The position numbers were made by a program, and so were the translations under genes. From NCBI RefSeq assembly GCF_000429025.1, contig NZ_KE386835.1:1-64000 (forward strand): DNA of 64,000 nucleotides, read 5' to 3'. This DNA is from Actinospineispora spinosispora DSM 44797 (GTDB lineage: Bacteria > Actinomycetota > Actinomycetes > Mycobacteriales > Pseudonocardiaceae). Each line of letters begins with the position of its first letter. Within the stretch, counting starts at the first letter, position 1. The notes under the pieces were generated by a model. That model was not told the DNA's origin. It worked only from the letters and a program-made list of their open reading frames with translations, and did no database searches. Shown here piece after piece: positions 17,507-25,874 of this stretch.

Positions 17507-18664
17507 TCACGAGGCTTGGATGCGGCCGTGGACCTCTCCGAAGCCGAGGCGGCCTCCGGAGGAGGACGGTGCCGTCGCCGAGATGGTGATCGTGTCGTCG
17601 TCTCGCAGGAAGGTTCGGGGCTCACCGTCGAGGTCGATCGGCTCCGCTCCACCCCAGGTCAGCTCGATCAGGGCGCCGCGCTGGTTCATCTCCGGGCCCG
17701 AGATCGTCCCGGAGGCGAACAGGTCGCCGGTGCGGGCCGAGGCGCCGTTGACCGTCAGATGGGCCAGCATCTGGGCCGGCGACCAGTACATCGTGCGGTA
17801 GGGCGGGTGGCTGATCGCCTGGCCGTTCCAGTCGATCGTGAGGTCGATGTCCAGGCCCCACGGCTCACGACCACGCAGGTACGGCAGCGGTTCCGGGTCC
17901 TGTCGCGGCAGCGGGACCCGAGCGGCGTCCAGCGCCGCCATCGGCACGACCCACGGCGAGATCGAGGTAGCGAAGCTCTTGCCGAGGAACGGGCCGAGCG
18001 GGACGTACTCCCACGCCTGGATGTCCCGGGCCGACCAGTCGTTGACCAGCACCGCACCGAACACGTGCTCGGCGAAGTCGTCGCAGGACACCGGCGTGCC
18101 CAGCGGTGAGCCCGCGCCCACGACGAATCCCAGCTCCGCCTCGATGTCGAGCCGGCGACACGGACCGAACTCGGGGCCGTCCGGTGTCGCGTACTGGCCT
18201 CGGGGGCGCACGATGTCGGTGCCGGAGACCACGACGGTGCCGGCGCGGCCGTGGTAGCCGACCGGCAGATGCTTCCAGTTCGGCATGAGCGGTTCCGAGT
18301 CCGGGCGGAACAGCCTGCCGATGTTCGACGCGTGGTGCTCCGAGGCGTAGAAGTCGACGTAGTCCGCGACCTCGATCGGCAGGTGCATATGCACCTCGTC
18401 GACCGGATGAACGGCGTCCGCCGGGACGTCGGCACCGGCCAGCTCGGTGACCCGTTCCCGGACCTCGGACCAGCGACGGTGTCCCCGTGCCATGAAGGGG
18501 TTGAGCGACGGCTGCGCGAACACCTCGTCGTCGAGCACCCGTGCCAGGTCCAGCACCGAGTCACCGACGCGGACGCCGACTCGGGGCGCCGCGCCGGGTG
18601 TGGAGAAGACGCCGTACGGCAGGTTGTCCAGACCGAACAGCGAGTCCCGCGCGACGTCGATCAC
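17507..18664 (-). CDS. fahA: fumarylacetoacetase
   Basis: The protein has 385 residues. It hydrolyses fumarylacetoacetate to fumarate and acetoacetate, the last step of tyrosine and homogentisate catabolism. The N-terminal SH3-like domain (FGLDNLPYGVFSTPG) precedes the FAH barrel. That holds VDFYASEHHASNIGRLFRPD, HLPVGYHGRAGTVVVSGTDI, LDIEAELGFVVGAGSPLG, VNDWSARDIQAWEYVPLGPFLGKSFATSISPWVV and GDLFASGTISGP, which supply the metal ligands. The GTG start at 18664 overlaps the hmgA stop (GTGA), so the pair is coupled. The stop TGA lies in CTCGTGAG, the motif shared by the palindrome family. No maleylacetoacetate isomerase is present. Confidence 0.95.
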   Translation of the reverse strand: MIDVARDSLFGLDNLPYGVFSTPGAAPRVGVRVGDSVLDLARVLDDEVFAQPSLNPFMARGHRRWSEVRERVTELAGADVPADAVHPVDEVHMHLPIEVADYVDFYASEHHASNIGRLFRPDSEPLMPNWKHLPVGYHGRAGTVVVSGTDIVRPRGQYATPDGPEFGPCRRLDIEAELGFVVGAGSPLGTPVSCDDFAEHVFGAVLVNDWSARDIQAWEYVPLGPFLGKSFATSISPWVVPMAALDAARVPLPRQDPEPLPYLRGREPWGLDIDLTIDWNGQAISHPPYRTMYWSPAQMLAHLTVNGASARTGDLFASGTISGPEMNQRGALIELTWGGAEPIDLDGEPRTFLRDDDTITISATAPSSSGGRLGFGEVHGRIQAS

Positions 18665-19854
18665 GAGCCCTGCCCCGAGGCCCAGGTCCAGGCGTAGTCC
18701 GGGTCCTCACAGGCCGCGCCGCCCTCGCCCAGCTCCAACGGCCGGAAGGTGTCGACCATGACGGCCAGCTCGTCGAAGAACTCGGCACCGATGCTGCGTT
18801 CGTAGGCGCCGGGCTGCGGACCGTGCGCGTGCCCGCCGGGGTGCAGCGAGATCGAGCCCTGGGTGATGCCGGAACCCTTGCGCGCCTCGTAGTCGCCGCC
18901 GCAGTAGAACATGACCTCGTCGGAGTCGACGTTGGAGTGGTAGTACGGCACCGGGATCGACAGCGGGTGGTAGTCGACCTTGCGGGGCACGAAGTTGCAC
19001 ACCACGAAGTTGTCGCCCTCGAACACCTGGTGCACCGGCGGCGGCTGGTGCACGCGGCCGGTGAGCGGCTCGAAGTCCGCCACGTTGAACGTGTACGGGT
19101 ACAGGCAGCCGTCCCAGCCGACGACGTCGAACGGGTGGTCGCGGTACACCAGCCTGGTGCCGACCGCGGTTCCACCGGCGCCGTGCTTGACCAGCACCTC
19201 GACGTCCCGTCCTTCGAGCACCAGCGGCTCGTCGGGGCCGTGCAGGTCACGTTCGCAGTAGGGCGCGTTCTCCAGCAGCTGCCCGAACCGGGACAGGTAG
19301 CGCTTCGGCGGGGCGATGTGACCGCGCCCCTCGATGACGTAGGCGCGCAGCGGCTCCCCGTCCCCCGACGGCTGCCAGCGATGCGTGGTGGCGGTCGGGA
19401 TGAGGACGTAGTCGCCGGAGCGGGCCGCGAGCTCGCCGTACATGGTCTGCACGGTGGCGGTGCCGGACTCGACGTAGACGATCTCGTCGCCCAGCACGTT
19501 GCGGTACAGCGGGGAGGGCTTCGAGGCCACGACGTAGTGCAGCGACACGTCGGCGTTGCCCAGGATCTTGCGGCGTCCGGTGACGACGTCCGCGTCGGCG
19601 GTGGCGCCGAACAGCTCCGGGAGCCTCAGGTGCCGGGGCTTCAGCGGATGGTTCGGCGTCGTCGCCTGGTCCGGCAGCTCCCAGATCTCGGAGGCGACCA
19701 GCGCGGACGGGATGTTGCGGTGATACAGCAGCGACGAGTCACTGGAGAACCCCTCCTCGCCGACCAGCTCCTCGTAGTAGAGCCGGTCGGACTCGTCCCG
19801 GTGCTGGGTGTGGCGCTTCGGCGGCACCGCGCCGAGCCTGCGGTAGTAGGCCAT
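18661..19854 (-). CDS. hmgA: homogentisate 1,2-dioxygenase
   Basis: This 397-residue, cupin-fold, Fe(II)-dependent dioxygenase opens the ring of homogentisate to maleylacetoacetate. The N-terminal YYRRLGAVPPKRHTQHR and LYYEELVGEEGFSSDSSLLYH are characteristic of actinobacterial HmgA. The metal-binding segment HPGGHAHGPQPG lies near residue 340, followed by the ligand-bearing ERSIGAEFFDELAVMVD. ATG 19854 has a strong GAGGAGG ribosome site. The promoter contains TGAACTAA elements also present before the divergently placed MarR gene's start, pointing to MarR control. It is translationally coupled to fahA. Confidence 0.95.
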   Translation of the reverse strand: MAYYRRLGAVPPKRHTQHRDESDRLYYEELVGEEGFSSDSSLLYHRNIPSALVASEIWELPDQATTPNHPLKPRHLRLPELFGATADADVVTGRRKILGNADVSLHYVVASKPSPLYRNVLGDEIVYVESGTATVQTMYGELAARSGDYVLIPTATTHRWQPSGDGEPLRAYVIEGRGHIAPPKRYLSRFGQLLENAPYCERDLHGPDEPLVLEGRDVEVLVKHGAGGTAVGTRLVYRDHPFDVVGWDGCLYPYTFNVADFEPLTGRVHQPPPVHQVFEGDNFVVCNFVPRKVDYHPLSIPVPYYHSNVDSDEVMFYCGGDYEARKGSGITQGSISLHPGGHAHGPQPGAYERSIGAEFFDELAVMVDTFRPLELGEGGAACEDPDYAWTWASGQGS

Positions 19855-19876
19855 CGTCAGCCTCCTCGACAGCGAG

Positions 19877-19904
19877 TGAACTAATCAAAGTATGAACTAA
19901 TTAG
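19877..19904. promoter_or_regulatory. putative MarR operators at hmgA promoter
   Basis: TGAACTAA occurs at 19877-19884 and again at 19893-19900, 16 bases apart, and the second runs into the palindrome CTAATTAG. The same half-site (TTAGTTCA on the other strand) occurs upstream of the neighbouring MarR gene. The sites lie 23-50 bases before the hmgA start, overlapping the expected promoter. Confidence 0.6.
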
Positions 19905-19924
19905 CTCGCGTTGGGAACCCGCTC

Positions 19925-20452
19925 TCAGTTGCGGCCACGGAAGTTCGAGCGGTCCCGGTTCGTGATGAGCTTCCCCAGCAGCATGATCAGTACACGCTGT
20001 TCGGCCTCGGTCAGCGCGCTCGTCCACTCGTGCTCGCGCTCGTTGTGCTCGCGGAAGACCGCGATCATCTCCTCGCGGCCCTTCGCGGTGAGCGAGAGAT
20101 GCACCGAGCGGCCGTCGTGCGCGCTCGGTATCCGGTCCAGCATGCCGCTCGCGACCAGCGACTTGGTCAGGTTCGACACCGCGGCCCTGCTCATACCGGT
20201 CAAGGTCGCCGCGGCCTTCGACTCGAGCGGACCGGCGAGCCAGATGACGAACAGCAGCCGGAACCCCGACCAGGAGCGCCCCCTCGGGCGGTGCACGGTC
20301 GCTTCGAGGTCGTAGGTGACGATGTTCGAGGCGCGGTTGAGGTTCAGCAGCACCTCGGTCGCCAGTTGGTGCTCGAACCCGTACTCGGTGGCCAGCCGAC
20401 GGTTCGCCACCTCGACAAAGGCCCAGAAGTCCAGCTCGTCGTCCGCCGCCAT
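19925..20452 (-). CDS. MarR family regulator, probable regulator of homogentisate operon
   Basis: The protein has 175 residues with a central winged helix: SKAAATLTGMSRAAVSNLTKSLVASGMLDRIPSAHDGRSVHLSLTAKG, the DxRxxxxxLT wing being typical of MarR. Helices at both ends should dimerise. It is upstream of hmgA in the same orientation, with hmgA's operator region between them. TTAGTTCA-type half-sites occur before both genes, implying autoregulation and control of hmgA-fahA. The inducer is presumably homogentisate or a related aromatic acid, which is an inference from position. Confidence 0.88.
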   Translation of the reverse strand: MAADDELDFWAFVEVANRRLATEYGFEHQLATEVLLNLNRASNIVTYDLEATVHRPRGRSWSGFRLLFVIWLAGPLESKAAATLTGMSRAAVSNLTKSLVASGMLDRIPSAHDGRSVHLSLTAKGREEMIAVFREHNEREHEWTSALTEAEQRVLIMLLGKLITNRDRSNFRGRN

Positions 20453-20485
20453 CGCGCGACCCTACCCGTTCTCGCGGACGACAAC

Positions 20486-20505
20486 TTAGTTCACACGTAA
20501 ACTAA
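20486..20505. promoter_or_regulatory. putative MarR autoregulatory operator
   Basis: TTAGTT (20486-20491) and AACTAA (20500-20505) form a 6-base inverted pair with an 8-base centre, 34 bases upstream of the MarR start. The left half extends to TTAGTTCA, the element also found twice before hmgA. Confidence 0.6.
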
Positions 20506-20507
20506 AC

Positions 20508-20553
20508 CTCGTGAGTGTTGAGTATGGCTATGGCCATACTCAACACTCACGAG
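20508..20553. terminator. terminator hairpin, GTGAGTG palindrome family
   Basis: A perfect 21-bp stem (outer CTCGTGAGTGTTGAG) encloses the loop TATG. It begins two bases after the stop codon of the NCS1 permease gene and ends just before the MarR operator, so it should terminate the pyrimidine operon and insulate marR. Confidence 0.85.
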
Positions 20554-20555
20554 CC

Positions 20556-22067
20556 TTAGACCTTGCGGCGCGGGGACAGGACCGCGTAGATGACCATGCC
20601 GACGATCAGGCCGACCACCCAGCTGTAGTCGTAGAACGGCTTGAACAGCGGGATCAGGCCGTCCGCCGGGAACGGGCCGGTGCCCGGAGCCGAGTAGGCG
20701 CCGCCCACCGCGAACAGCGCGCCGATCACGGTGGCGGCCACCGCGCGCCAGTTCCAGCCGCCGGTGAACCAGTACCGGCCGGTCGGGCGGTACAGGTCCG
20801 CCAGGTCTAGCTGGGTCCTGGCGAGCACCCAGTAGCCGGCCATCAGCACACCGGCCACGGCCGACAGCACGCCGCCGTAGAACCCGAGCCAGGTGAAGAT
20901 GTAGGTGTGCGGGTCCGAGACCAGCCGCCACGGCTGGATGACGATGCCGATCACGCCGGTCAGCAGGCCGGCCGTGCGGAAGTTCAGCCAGCGCGGCATC
21001 GCGTTGGCGAAGTCGTAGGACGGGCTCACCACGTTGGCCGCGACGTTCGCCGAGATCGTCGCGATGACCGCCATGACCAGGCCGATGACGACCGCGACCG
21101 GGCTCGAGAACCGGCTGGCCACCTCCACCGGGTCCCAGATCGCCTGGCCGTACAGCACGATCGTGCCCGAGGTGACGACGATGGAGATCATCGAGATGAA
21201 GGCCATCGTGGTGGGTAGACCGTAGATCTGGCCGAGGATCTGCTTGCGCTGGCTGCCGCCGAACCGGGTGAAGTCCGGCATGTTGAGCGACAGCGTCGCC
21301 CAGAACGCGATCATGCCCATGAGCGAGGGCGCGAACACGGTCCAGAAGTCAGCACCCCAGCCCAGCTTGGACGGCTGGTCGAAGATCGGCCCGAAGCCGC
21401 CGATCTTCACCACGATCCAGATGAACAGCGCCAGGAACGCAACCGTCACCAGCGGCGCAGCCCAGTTCTCGAACCGCCGCAGCGCGTCGATGCCACGCCA
21501 GATCAGGACCATCTGGATCACCCAGAAGACCCCGAAGGACAGCCACATCGTCCACGGGTGCCCGCCGAACGCCGCCGCTTTCGTCCAGCCGTCGCCGGAC
21601 AGTTTCCCGATGATGACGAAGATCGCCTGACCGCCGACCCAGGTCTGGATGCCGAACCAGCCGCACGCGATGAACGCACGCAGCAGCGCGGGCAGGTTCG
21701 CGCCGCGCAGTCCGTAGAACGCCCTGGCGAACACCGGGAACGGGATGCCGTACTTGGTGCCCGCGTGGCTGTTGAGCAGCATCGGGACCAGCACGATGAT
21801 GTTCGCCAGGGTGATCGTCAGGAACGCCTGGATCCAGTCCATCCCGAGCGCCACCAGCCCGGAGGCCAGCAGGTAGCTGGGGATGTTGTGCGCCATGCCC
21901 ATCCACAGCGCCGCGTAGTTGTAGGTCGTCCACTTCCGCTCGGCGAGCGTGGTGGGCAGCAGCTCCTCGTTGGCGAAGCGACTGCCGGCGAACTCGGAAC
22001 GATCAACCAGGTCCACGCGGCCATCGGCGTCGCGGCTCTGGGCATCTCCTGCTTCTTTGATCACCAT
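20556..22067 (-). CDS. NCS1 family nucleobase:cation symporter
   Basis: The protein has 503 residues and about 12 membrane helices. The N-terminal LLPTTLAERKWTTYNYAALWMGMAHNIPSY and the first-helix region through LINSHAGTKYGIPFPVFARAFYGLRGANLPALLRAFIACGWFGIQTW-type segments are diagnostic of NCS1 carriers for uracil, allantoin or hydantoins (here LLNSHAGTKYG). The C-terminal part has LADLYRPTGRYWFTGGWNWRAV. It is the last gene of the pyrimidine cluster and is presumed to import uracil, thymine or a hydantoin. It lies 39 bases after the oxidoreductase gene, and its stop is followed by a strong terminator. Confidence 0.92.
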   Translation of the reverse strand: MVIKEAGDAQSRDADGRVDLVDRSEFAGSRFANEELLPTTLAERKWTTYNYAALWMGMAHNIPSYLLASGLVALGMDWIQAFLTITLANIIVLVPMLLNSHAGTKYGIPFPVFARAFYGLRGANLPALLRAFIACGWFGIQTWVGGQAIFVIIGKLSGDGWTKAAAFGGHPWTMWLSFGVFWVIQMVLIWRGIDALRRFENWAAPLVTVAFLALFIWIVVKIGGFGPIFDQPSKLGWGADFWTVFAPSLMGMIAFWATLSLNMPDFTRFGGSQRKQILGQIYGLPTTMAFISMISIVVTSGTIVLYGQAIWDPVEVASRFSSPVAVVIGLVMAVIATISANVAANVVSPSYDFANAMPRWLNFRTAGLLTGVIGIVIQPWRLVSDPHTYIFTWLGFYGGVLSAVAGVLMAGYWVLARTQLDLADLYRPTGRYWFTGGWNWRAVAATVIGALFAVGGAYSAPGTGPFPADGLIPLFKPFYDYSWVVGLIVGMVIYAVLSPRRKV

Positions 22068-22106
22068 GTCAGTGCCTCACTCGGGCTGCTTCCAACGGGG
22101 GTTCGT

Positions 22107-23102
22107 TCAACTCAGAGCGGGAATGATGTGCTCACCGTAGGCGTCGATTGTTTCGTCCTTGGCGTCGTGCATGTCATACACAGCAAACTGATGCACACCG
22201 AGTTCCCGCAGCTGCGTGAGCTTCTCGATGTGCGCCTCCACCGGCCCGATCAGGCAGAACCGGTCGACGATGGCGTCCGGCACGAAGTCGGTGCTGGGGT
22301 TGCCGGCACGGCCGTGGTGGCTGTAGTCGTAACCCTCACGGCCGGAGATGTACTCGGTGAGCTCGGCCGGCAGGTCGGAGCCCTCGCCGTAGCGGGTGAC
22401 CAGGTCGGCGACGTGGTTGCCGACCATGCCGCCGAACCAGCGGCACTGGTCGCGCGCGTGCTCGACGTCGTCGGACACATAGGCGGGCGCGGCGACGCAG
22501 ATGGTGACTGAGTCGGGGTCGCGGCCTGCCGCCGCCGCCGCGTCCCGGACGTGCTTGACCATCCATTCGGTGAGGTACGGATCGGCCAGCTGCAGGATGA
22601 ATCCGTCGGCCTGTGCACCGGCCATGGCCAGCGCCTTCGGACCGTAGGCACCCATCCAGACCGGCAGCTCGCCGTCGGCGACCCAGGGCAGCCGCACCGC
22701 GGTGCCGTCCAGGTCCACCTCGCGGCCCTCGGCCAGCTCCTTGATGACGTGCATCGAACGGCCGAGCGTGGCGAGGGTGTTCGGCTTGCCTCCGGTCACC
22801 CGTACCGCCGAGTCGCCCCGTCCGATGCCGCACACGGTCCGGTTGCCGAACATCTGGTTGAGCGTGGCGAAGGTCGACGCGGTGACAGTCCAGTCGCGGG
22901 TGGCCGGGTTGGTGACCATCGTCCCGACCTTCAGGTGCGTCGTGTGTTCGAGCACCTGGGAGTAGATGACAAACGGTTCCTGCCAGAGCACGCAGGAGTC
23001 GAACGTCCAGCCGTAGGTGAAGCCCTGCTGTTCCGCGCGAACCATCCGCTCGACCACCGAAGAGGCGGGCGGGTCGGTCTGCAGGACGATGCCGAAGTCC
23101 AT
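22107..23102 (-). CDS. LLM-class oxidoreductase of the TIGR03842 type in pyrimidine cluster
   Basis: This is a 331-residue luciferase-like barrel. It opens MDFGIVLQTDPPASSVVERM, then has GFTYGWTFDSCVLWQEPFVIYSQVL, GTMVTNPATRDWTVTASTFATLNQMFGNRTVCGIGRGDSAVR and a late GREGYDYSHHGRAGNPSTDFVPD segment. This matches TIGR03842, which recurs beside dihydropyrimidinase genes. No dihydropyrimidine dehydrogenase is encoded in the cluster, so this flavin- or F420-dependent enzyme could perform the ring reduction or another redox step; that is my inference. It lies 15 bases from the dihydropyrimidinase gene and is clearly cotranscribed. Confidence 0.85.
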   Translation of the reverse strand: MDFGIVLQTDPPASSVVERMVRAEQQGFTYGWTFDSCVLWQEPFVIYSQVLEHTTHLKVGTMVTNPATRDWTVTASTFATLNQMFGNRTVCGIGRGDSAVRVTGGKPNTLATLGRSMHVIKELAEGREVDLDGTAVRLPWVADGELPVWMGAYGPKALAMAGAQADGFILQLADPYLTEWMVKHVRDAAAAAGRDPDSVTICVAAPAYVSDDVEHARDQCRWFGGMVGNHVADLVTRYGEGSDLPAELTEYISGREGYDYSHHGRAGNPSTDFVPDAIVDRFCLIGPVEAHIEKLTQLRELGVHQFAVYDMHDAKDETIDAYGEHIIPALS

Positions 23103-23117
23103 GTCTGGTCCTCTCTG

Positions 23118-24509
23118 CTAGAGGTAGTCGCAGGTGGAACGGGTCAGATAGTTGCCTCGCCCGGGGCGGCCCGAGTACTGGCCGTCGTGCACGATCACCT
23201 CACCGCGGGACAGCACGGTCTGGGCCTTGCCGGTGATGCGCTTGCCCTCGTAGGCCGAGTAGTCGACGTTCATGTGGTGCGTCTCGGCGGAGATGACCTG
23301 TTCGGCGGCCGGGTCGTAGACCACGATGTCGGCGTCCGCGCCAGGCATGATCGTGCCCTTGCGCGGGTGCAGGCCGAACATCCTGGCCGGCGCGGTGCTG
23401 GCCAGCTCGACCCAGCGGCGCCGGCTGATGTGCCCGTCCAGTACCGCCTGATGCAGCAGGTCGACCCGGTTCTCGACACCCGGCATGCCGTTCGGGATCT
23501 TCGAGAAGTCGCCGATGCCCATCTCCTTCTGTCCCTTGAAGCAGAACGGGCAGTGGTCGGTGGACACGACGGACAGGTCGTCGGTGCGCAGCGCGCGCCA
23601 CAGTGCCGTCTGATGTTCCTTCGGGCGCAGCGGCGTCGAGCACACGTACTTGGCGCCCTCGAAGTCCGGTTCGGCGAGGTTGTCGGTGGACAGGAACAGG
23701 TACTGCGGACAGGTCTCGGCGAACACCGACAGGCCGTTGTCCCTGGCCTGGGCGATCTCCGCGACGGCCTCGGCAGCCGAGACGTGCACGATGTACAGCG
23801 GCGAGCCGGCGACCCTGGCCAGCTGGATCGCCCGGTGGGTGGCCTCGGCCTCGAGCAGCGCGTGCCGCACGTCGCCGTGGTAGCGCGGGTCCGTCTGGCC
23901 CTTCGCCAGCGCCTGTTGCACCAGCAGGTCGATCGCGATGCCGTTCTCCGCGTGCATCATGGTGAGCGCGCCGTTCGCGGTCCCCTGCTGCATCGCGCGC
24001 AGGATCTTGGCGTCGTCCGAGTAGAAGACGCCGGGGTAGGCCATGAACATCTTGAAGCTCGTGACACCCTCGCCGACCAGCACGTCCATCTCTTTCATGG
24101 ACTGCTCGTGCACGTCCGAGATGATCATGTGGAAGCCGTAGTCGATGGCGCAGTTGCCCTGTGCCTTCTCCTGCCAGGCGTCCAGGCCCTCGCGCAGCGA
24201 GTGCCCGACGCTCTGGATGGCGAAGTCGATGATCGTCGTGGTGCCGCCCCACGCGGCGGCCGCCGTGCCGGTCTCGAACGTGTCGGCCGCGTACGTGCCG
24301 CCGAACGGCATCTCCATGTGGGTGTGCGCGTCGACGCCTCCCGGGATGACGTACTTACCGGTCGCGTCGATCACCTGGTCGGCACTCTCGGCGAGCCCCG
24401 AGCCGGGCGCCAGCAGCGCAGCGACCTTCTCACCGTCGACCAGCACATCGGCGACGACCTCGTCCGTCGCCGAGATGACCAGCCCACCTTTGATCAGCGT
24501 CGTGCTCAT
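23118..24509 (-). CDS. hydA: dihydropyrimidinase / D-hydantoinase
   Basis: The protein has 463 residues and belongs to the amidohydrolase superfamily. GGVDAHTHMEMPFGG near residue 60 gives the HxH zinc motif. SFKMFMAYPG provides the carbamylated Lys153. MMHAEN and IVHVSAAEA supply the histidines, and STDHCPF the catalytic Asp. It opens dihydrouracil or dihydrothymine to N-carbamoyl-beta-amino acids. ATG 24509 is used; the frame further upstream runs through a terminator. Between it and the aminotransferase gene lies a GTGAGTG hairpin, so hydA may have its own promoter or rely on readthrough. Confidence 0.93.
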   Translation of the reverse strand: MSTTLIKGGLVISATDEVVADVLVDGEKVAALLAPGSGLAESADQVIDATGKYVIPGGVDAHTHMEMPFGGTYAADTFETGTAAAAWGGTTTIIDFAIQSVGHSLREGLDAWQEKAQGNCAIDYGFHMIISDVHEQSMKEMDVLVGEGVTSFKMFMAYPGVFYSDDAKILRAMQQGTANGALTMMHAENGIAIDLLVQQALAKGQTDPRYHGDVRHALLEAEATHRAIQLARVAGSPLYIVHVSAAEAVAEIAQARDNGLSVFAETCPQYLFLSTDNLAEPDFEGAKYVCSTPLRPKEHQTALWRALRTDDLSVVSTDHCPFCFKGQKEMGIGDFSKIPNGMPGVENRVDLLHQAVLDGHISRRRWVELASTAPARMFGLHPRKGTIMPGADADIVVYDPAAEQVISAETHHMNVDYSAYEGKRITGKAQTVLSRGEVIVHDGQYSGRPGRGNYLTRSTCDYL

Positions 24510-24544
24510 ACCGCGCCTCCAGTCGCGTTTTCCCTGGTCACGAG

Positions 24545-24588
24545 CCGTGAGTGCGGAGTGGTCCCAGAGGACCACTCGCCACTCACGG
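24545..24588. terminator. hairpin overlapping aminotransferase stop, GTGAGTG family
   Basis: A 20-bp stem with two central mismatches (CG against GC) and loop CAGA, with ends CCGTGAGTG and CACTCACGG. The TGA stop of the aminotransferase (24585-24583, minus strand) is part of the right arm. It separates aminotransferase and hydA in the same operon, so it may be an attenuator rather than a full stop. Confidence 0.75.
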
Positions 24589-25863
24589 GGTTCCTCCGGC
24601 CTTGCGCAGGGCCTCGACCAGGATCGCGCCGCCTTCCGCCGCTTCCTCGGCCGTCAGCGACAGCGGCGGGGCGATGCGCAGGATGTTGCCGCGCAGACCA
24701 CCCTTGCCGATCAGCAGACCGCCTTCGCGCGTGTACTCCAGGACGTCGGTGGCCGCCTCGGCACTGGTCAGCTCGATACCGATCATCAGGCCACGGCCGC
24801 GAATCTCCTCGACCACCGAGAGCCCCTCGGCCTCGTCGAGCGTCGTGCGCAGCACCTGGCCGATCCGCTTCGCATTGCCCTGAAGGTCGTTGTCGACGGC
24901 GTAGCGCAGGTTCGCCAGCGCGCCGGCCATGGTGATCGGGCTACCGCCGAACGTGGAGATCGAGTTGGACGAAACGCTGTCCATGATCTCCGCGCGGGCC
25001 ACGACACCGCCGATGGACAGACCGTTGCCGATGCCCTTGGCGAATGTCAGCATGTCCGGTTTCGCGCCGTCGACGGCGTGCGCCTGCCAACCCCAGAAGT
25101 GCTCGCCGGTGCGGCCCCAGCCGGTCTGGACCTCGTCGGAGATCCACAGGATGCCGTGTCGGTCGAGCACCTTCTTGAACTCGCCGAGCAGCCCGTCCGG
25201 CGGCATCGCGAAACCACCGACACCCTGGATCGGCTCGGCGATCAGGCAGGCCACGTTGTCCTTGACCTGGCCGAGCACGTCGTCGAGGTCCGCGAGGCAC
25301 GCCTCGGTCAGCTCGGCGTCGGACAGCTGCGCGAACGGCGTGCCGCGACGGCGGCTGCCGTGCACGTAGTAGGTCTGCACCGGCGACAGGCTGGTGGGCG
25401 ACCAGCCGGCGTTGCCGGTGATGGCGACCGAGGAGAACGACCGGCCGTGGTAGCTGTTGCGCAGCGCCAGTACCTGGTTGGACGCGCGGTAGCCGGTCGC
25501 CAGCATGAGCGCGGTGTCGTTGGCCTCGGTACCGCTGGCGGTGAAGAAGACCTTCGGGTCATCGATGCCGGACAGCTCGGCGATCTGTTCGGCCAGCTCG
25601 ACCATCTGCCGGTTCAGATACAGCGTCGAGGTGTGCAGGATCTTCGCGGCCTGCTCGGAGATCGCGGCGGTGACCTCGGGCAGCGCGTGCGCGGTCATCG
25701 TGGTGAGGATGCCGCCGAAGAAGTCGAGGTAGCGGTTGCCCTCGGCGTCGAAGACGTGCCGGCCCTCGCCCCGCTCGATGTCGATCGGCTCGGCGTAGTA
25801 GGTGGACAGCCAGGACGGCATGACCGCCTGGCGGCGTTTGAACAGCTCGGCGTGGACGCTCAT
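24583..25863 (-). CDS. class III aminotransferase (probable beta-alanine:oxoacid type)
   Basis: The protein has 426 residues and is a PLP-dependent class III aminotransferase. LDFFGGILTTMTAHALPEV and VFFTASGTEANDTALMLA are early markers. ILWISDEVQTGWGRTG holds the PLP-nitrogen Asp, and MLTFAKGIGNGLSIGG holds the PLP Lys276. It probably moves the amino group of beta-alanine or 3-aminoisobutyrate, the products of the nitrilase, to an oxoacid. I chose ATG 25863, 11 bases after the nitrilase stop. Its TGA stop is built into a palindromic repeat. Confidence 0.9.
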   Translation of the reverse strand: MSVHAELFKRRQAVMPSWLSTYYAEPIDIERGEGRHVFDAEGNRYLDFFGGILTTMTAHALPEVTAAISEQAAKILHTSTLYLNRQMVELAEQIAELSGIDDPKVFFTASGTEANDTALMLATGYRASNQVLALRNSYHGRSFSSVAITGNAGWSPTSLSPVQTYYVHGSRRRGTPFAQLSDAELTEACLADLDDVLGQVKDNVACLIAEPIQGVGGFAMPPDGLLGEFKKVLDRHGILWISDEVQTGWGRTGEHFWGWQAHAVDGAKPDMLTFAKGIGNGLSIGGVVARAEIMDSVSSNSISTFGGSPITMAGALANLRYAVDNDLQGNAKRIGQVLRTTLDEAEGLSVVEEIRGRGLMIGIELTSAEAATDVLEYTREGGLLIGKGGLRGNILRIAPPLSLTAEEAAEGGAILVEALRKAGGTP

Positions 25864-25874
25864 GTGGTTCCCCC

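Noticed and set aside
22551..24935. 794-codon plus-strand open frame opposite the pyrimidine genes
   Set aside because: It reads through the reverse of the oxidoreductase and dihydropyrimidinase genes, which have clear catalytic motifs on the minus strand. The composition is again Arg/His/Val-rich with no motif.
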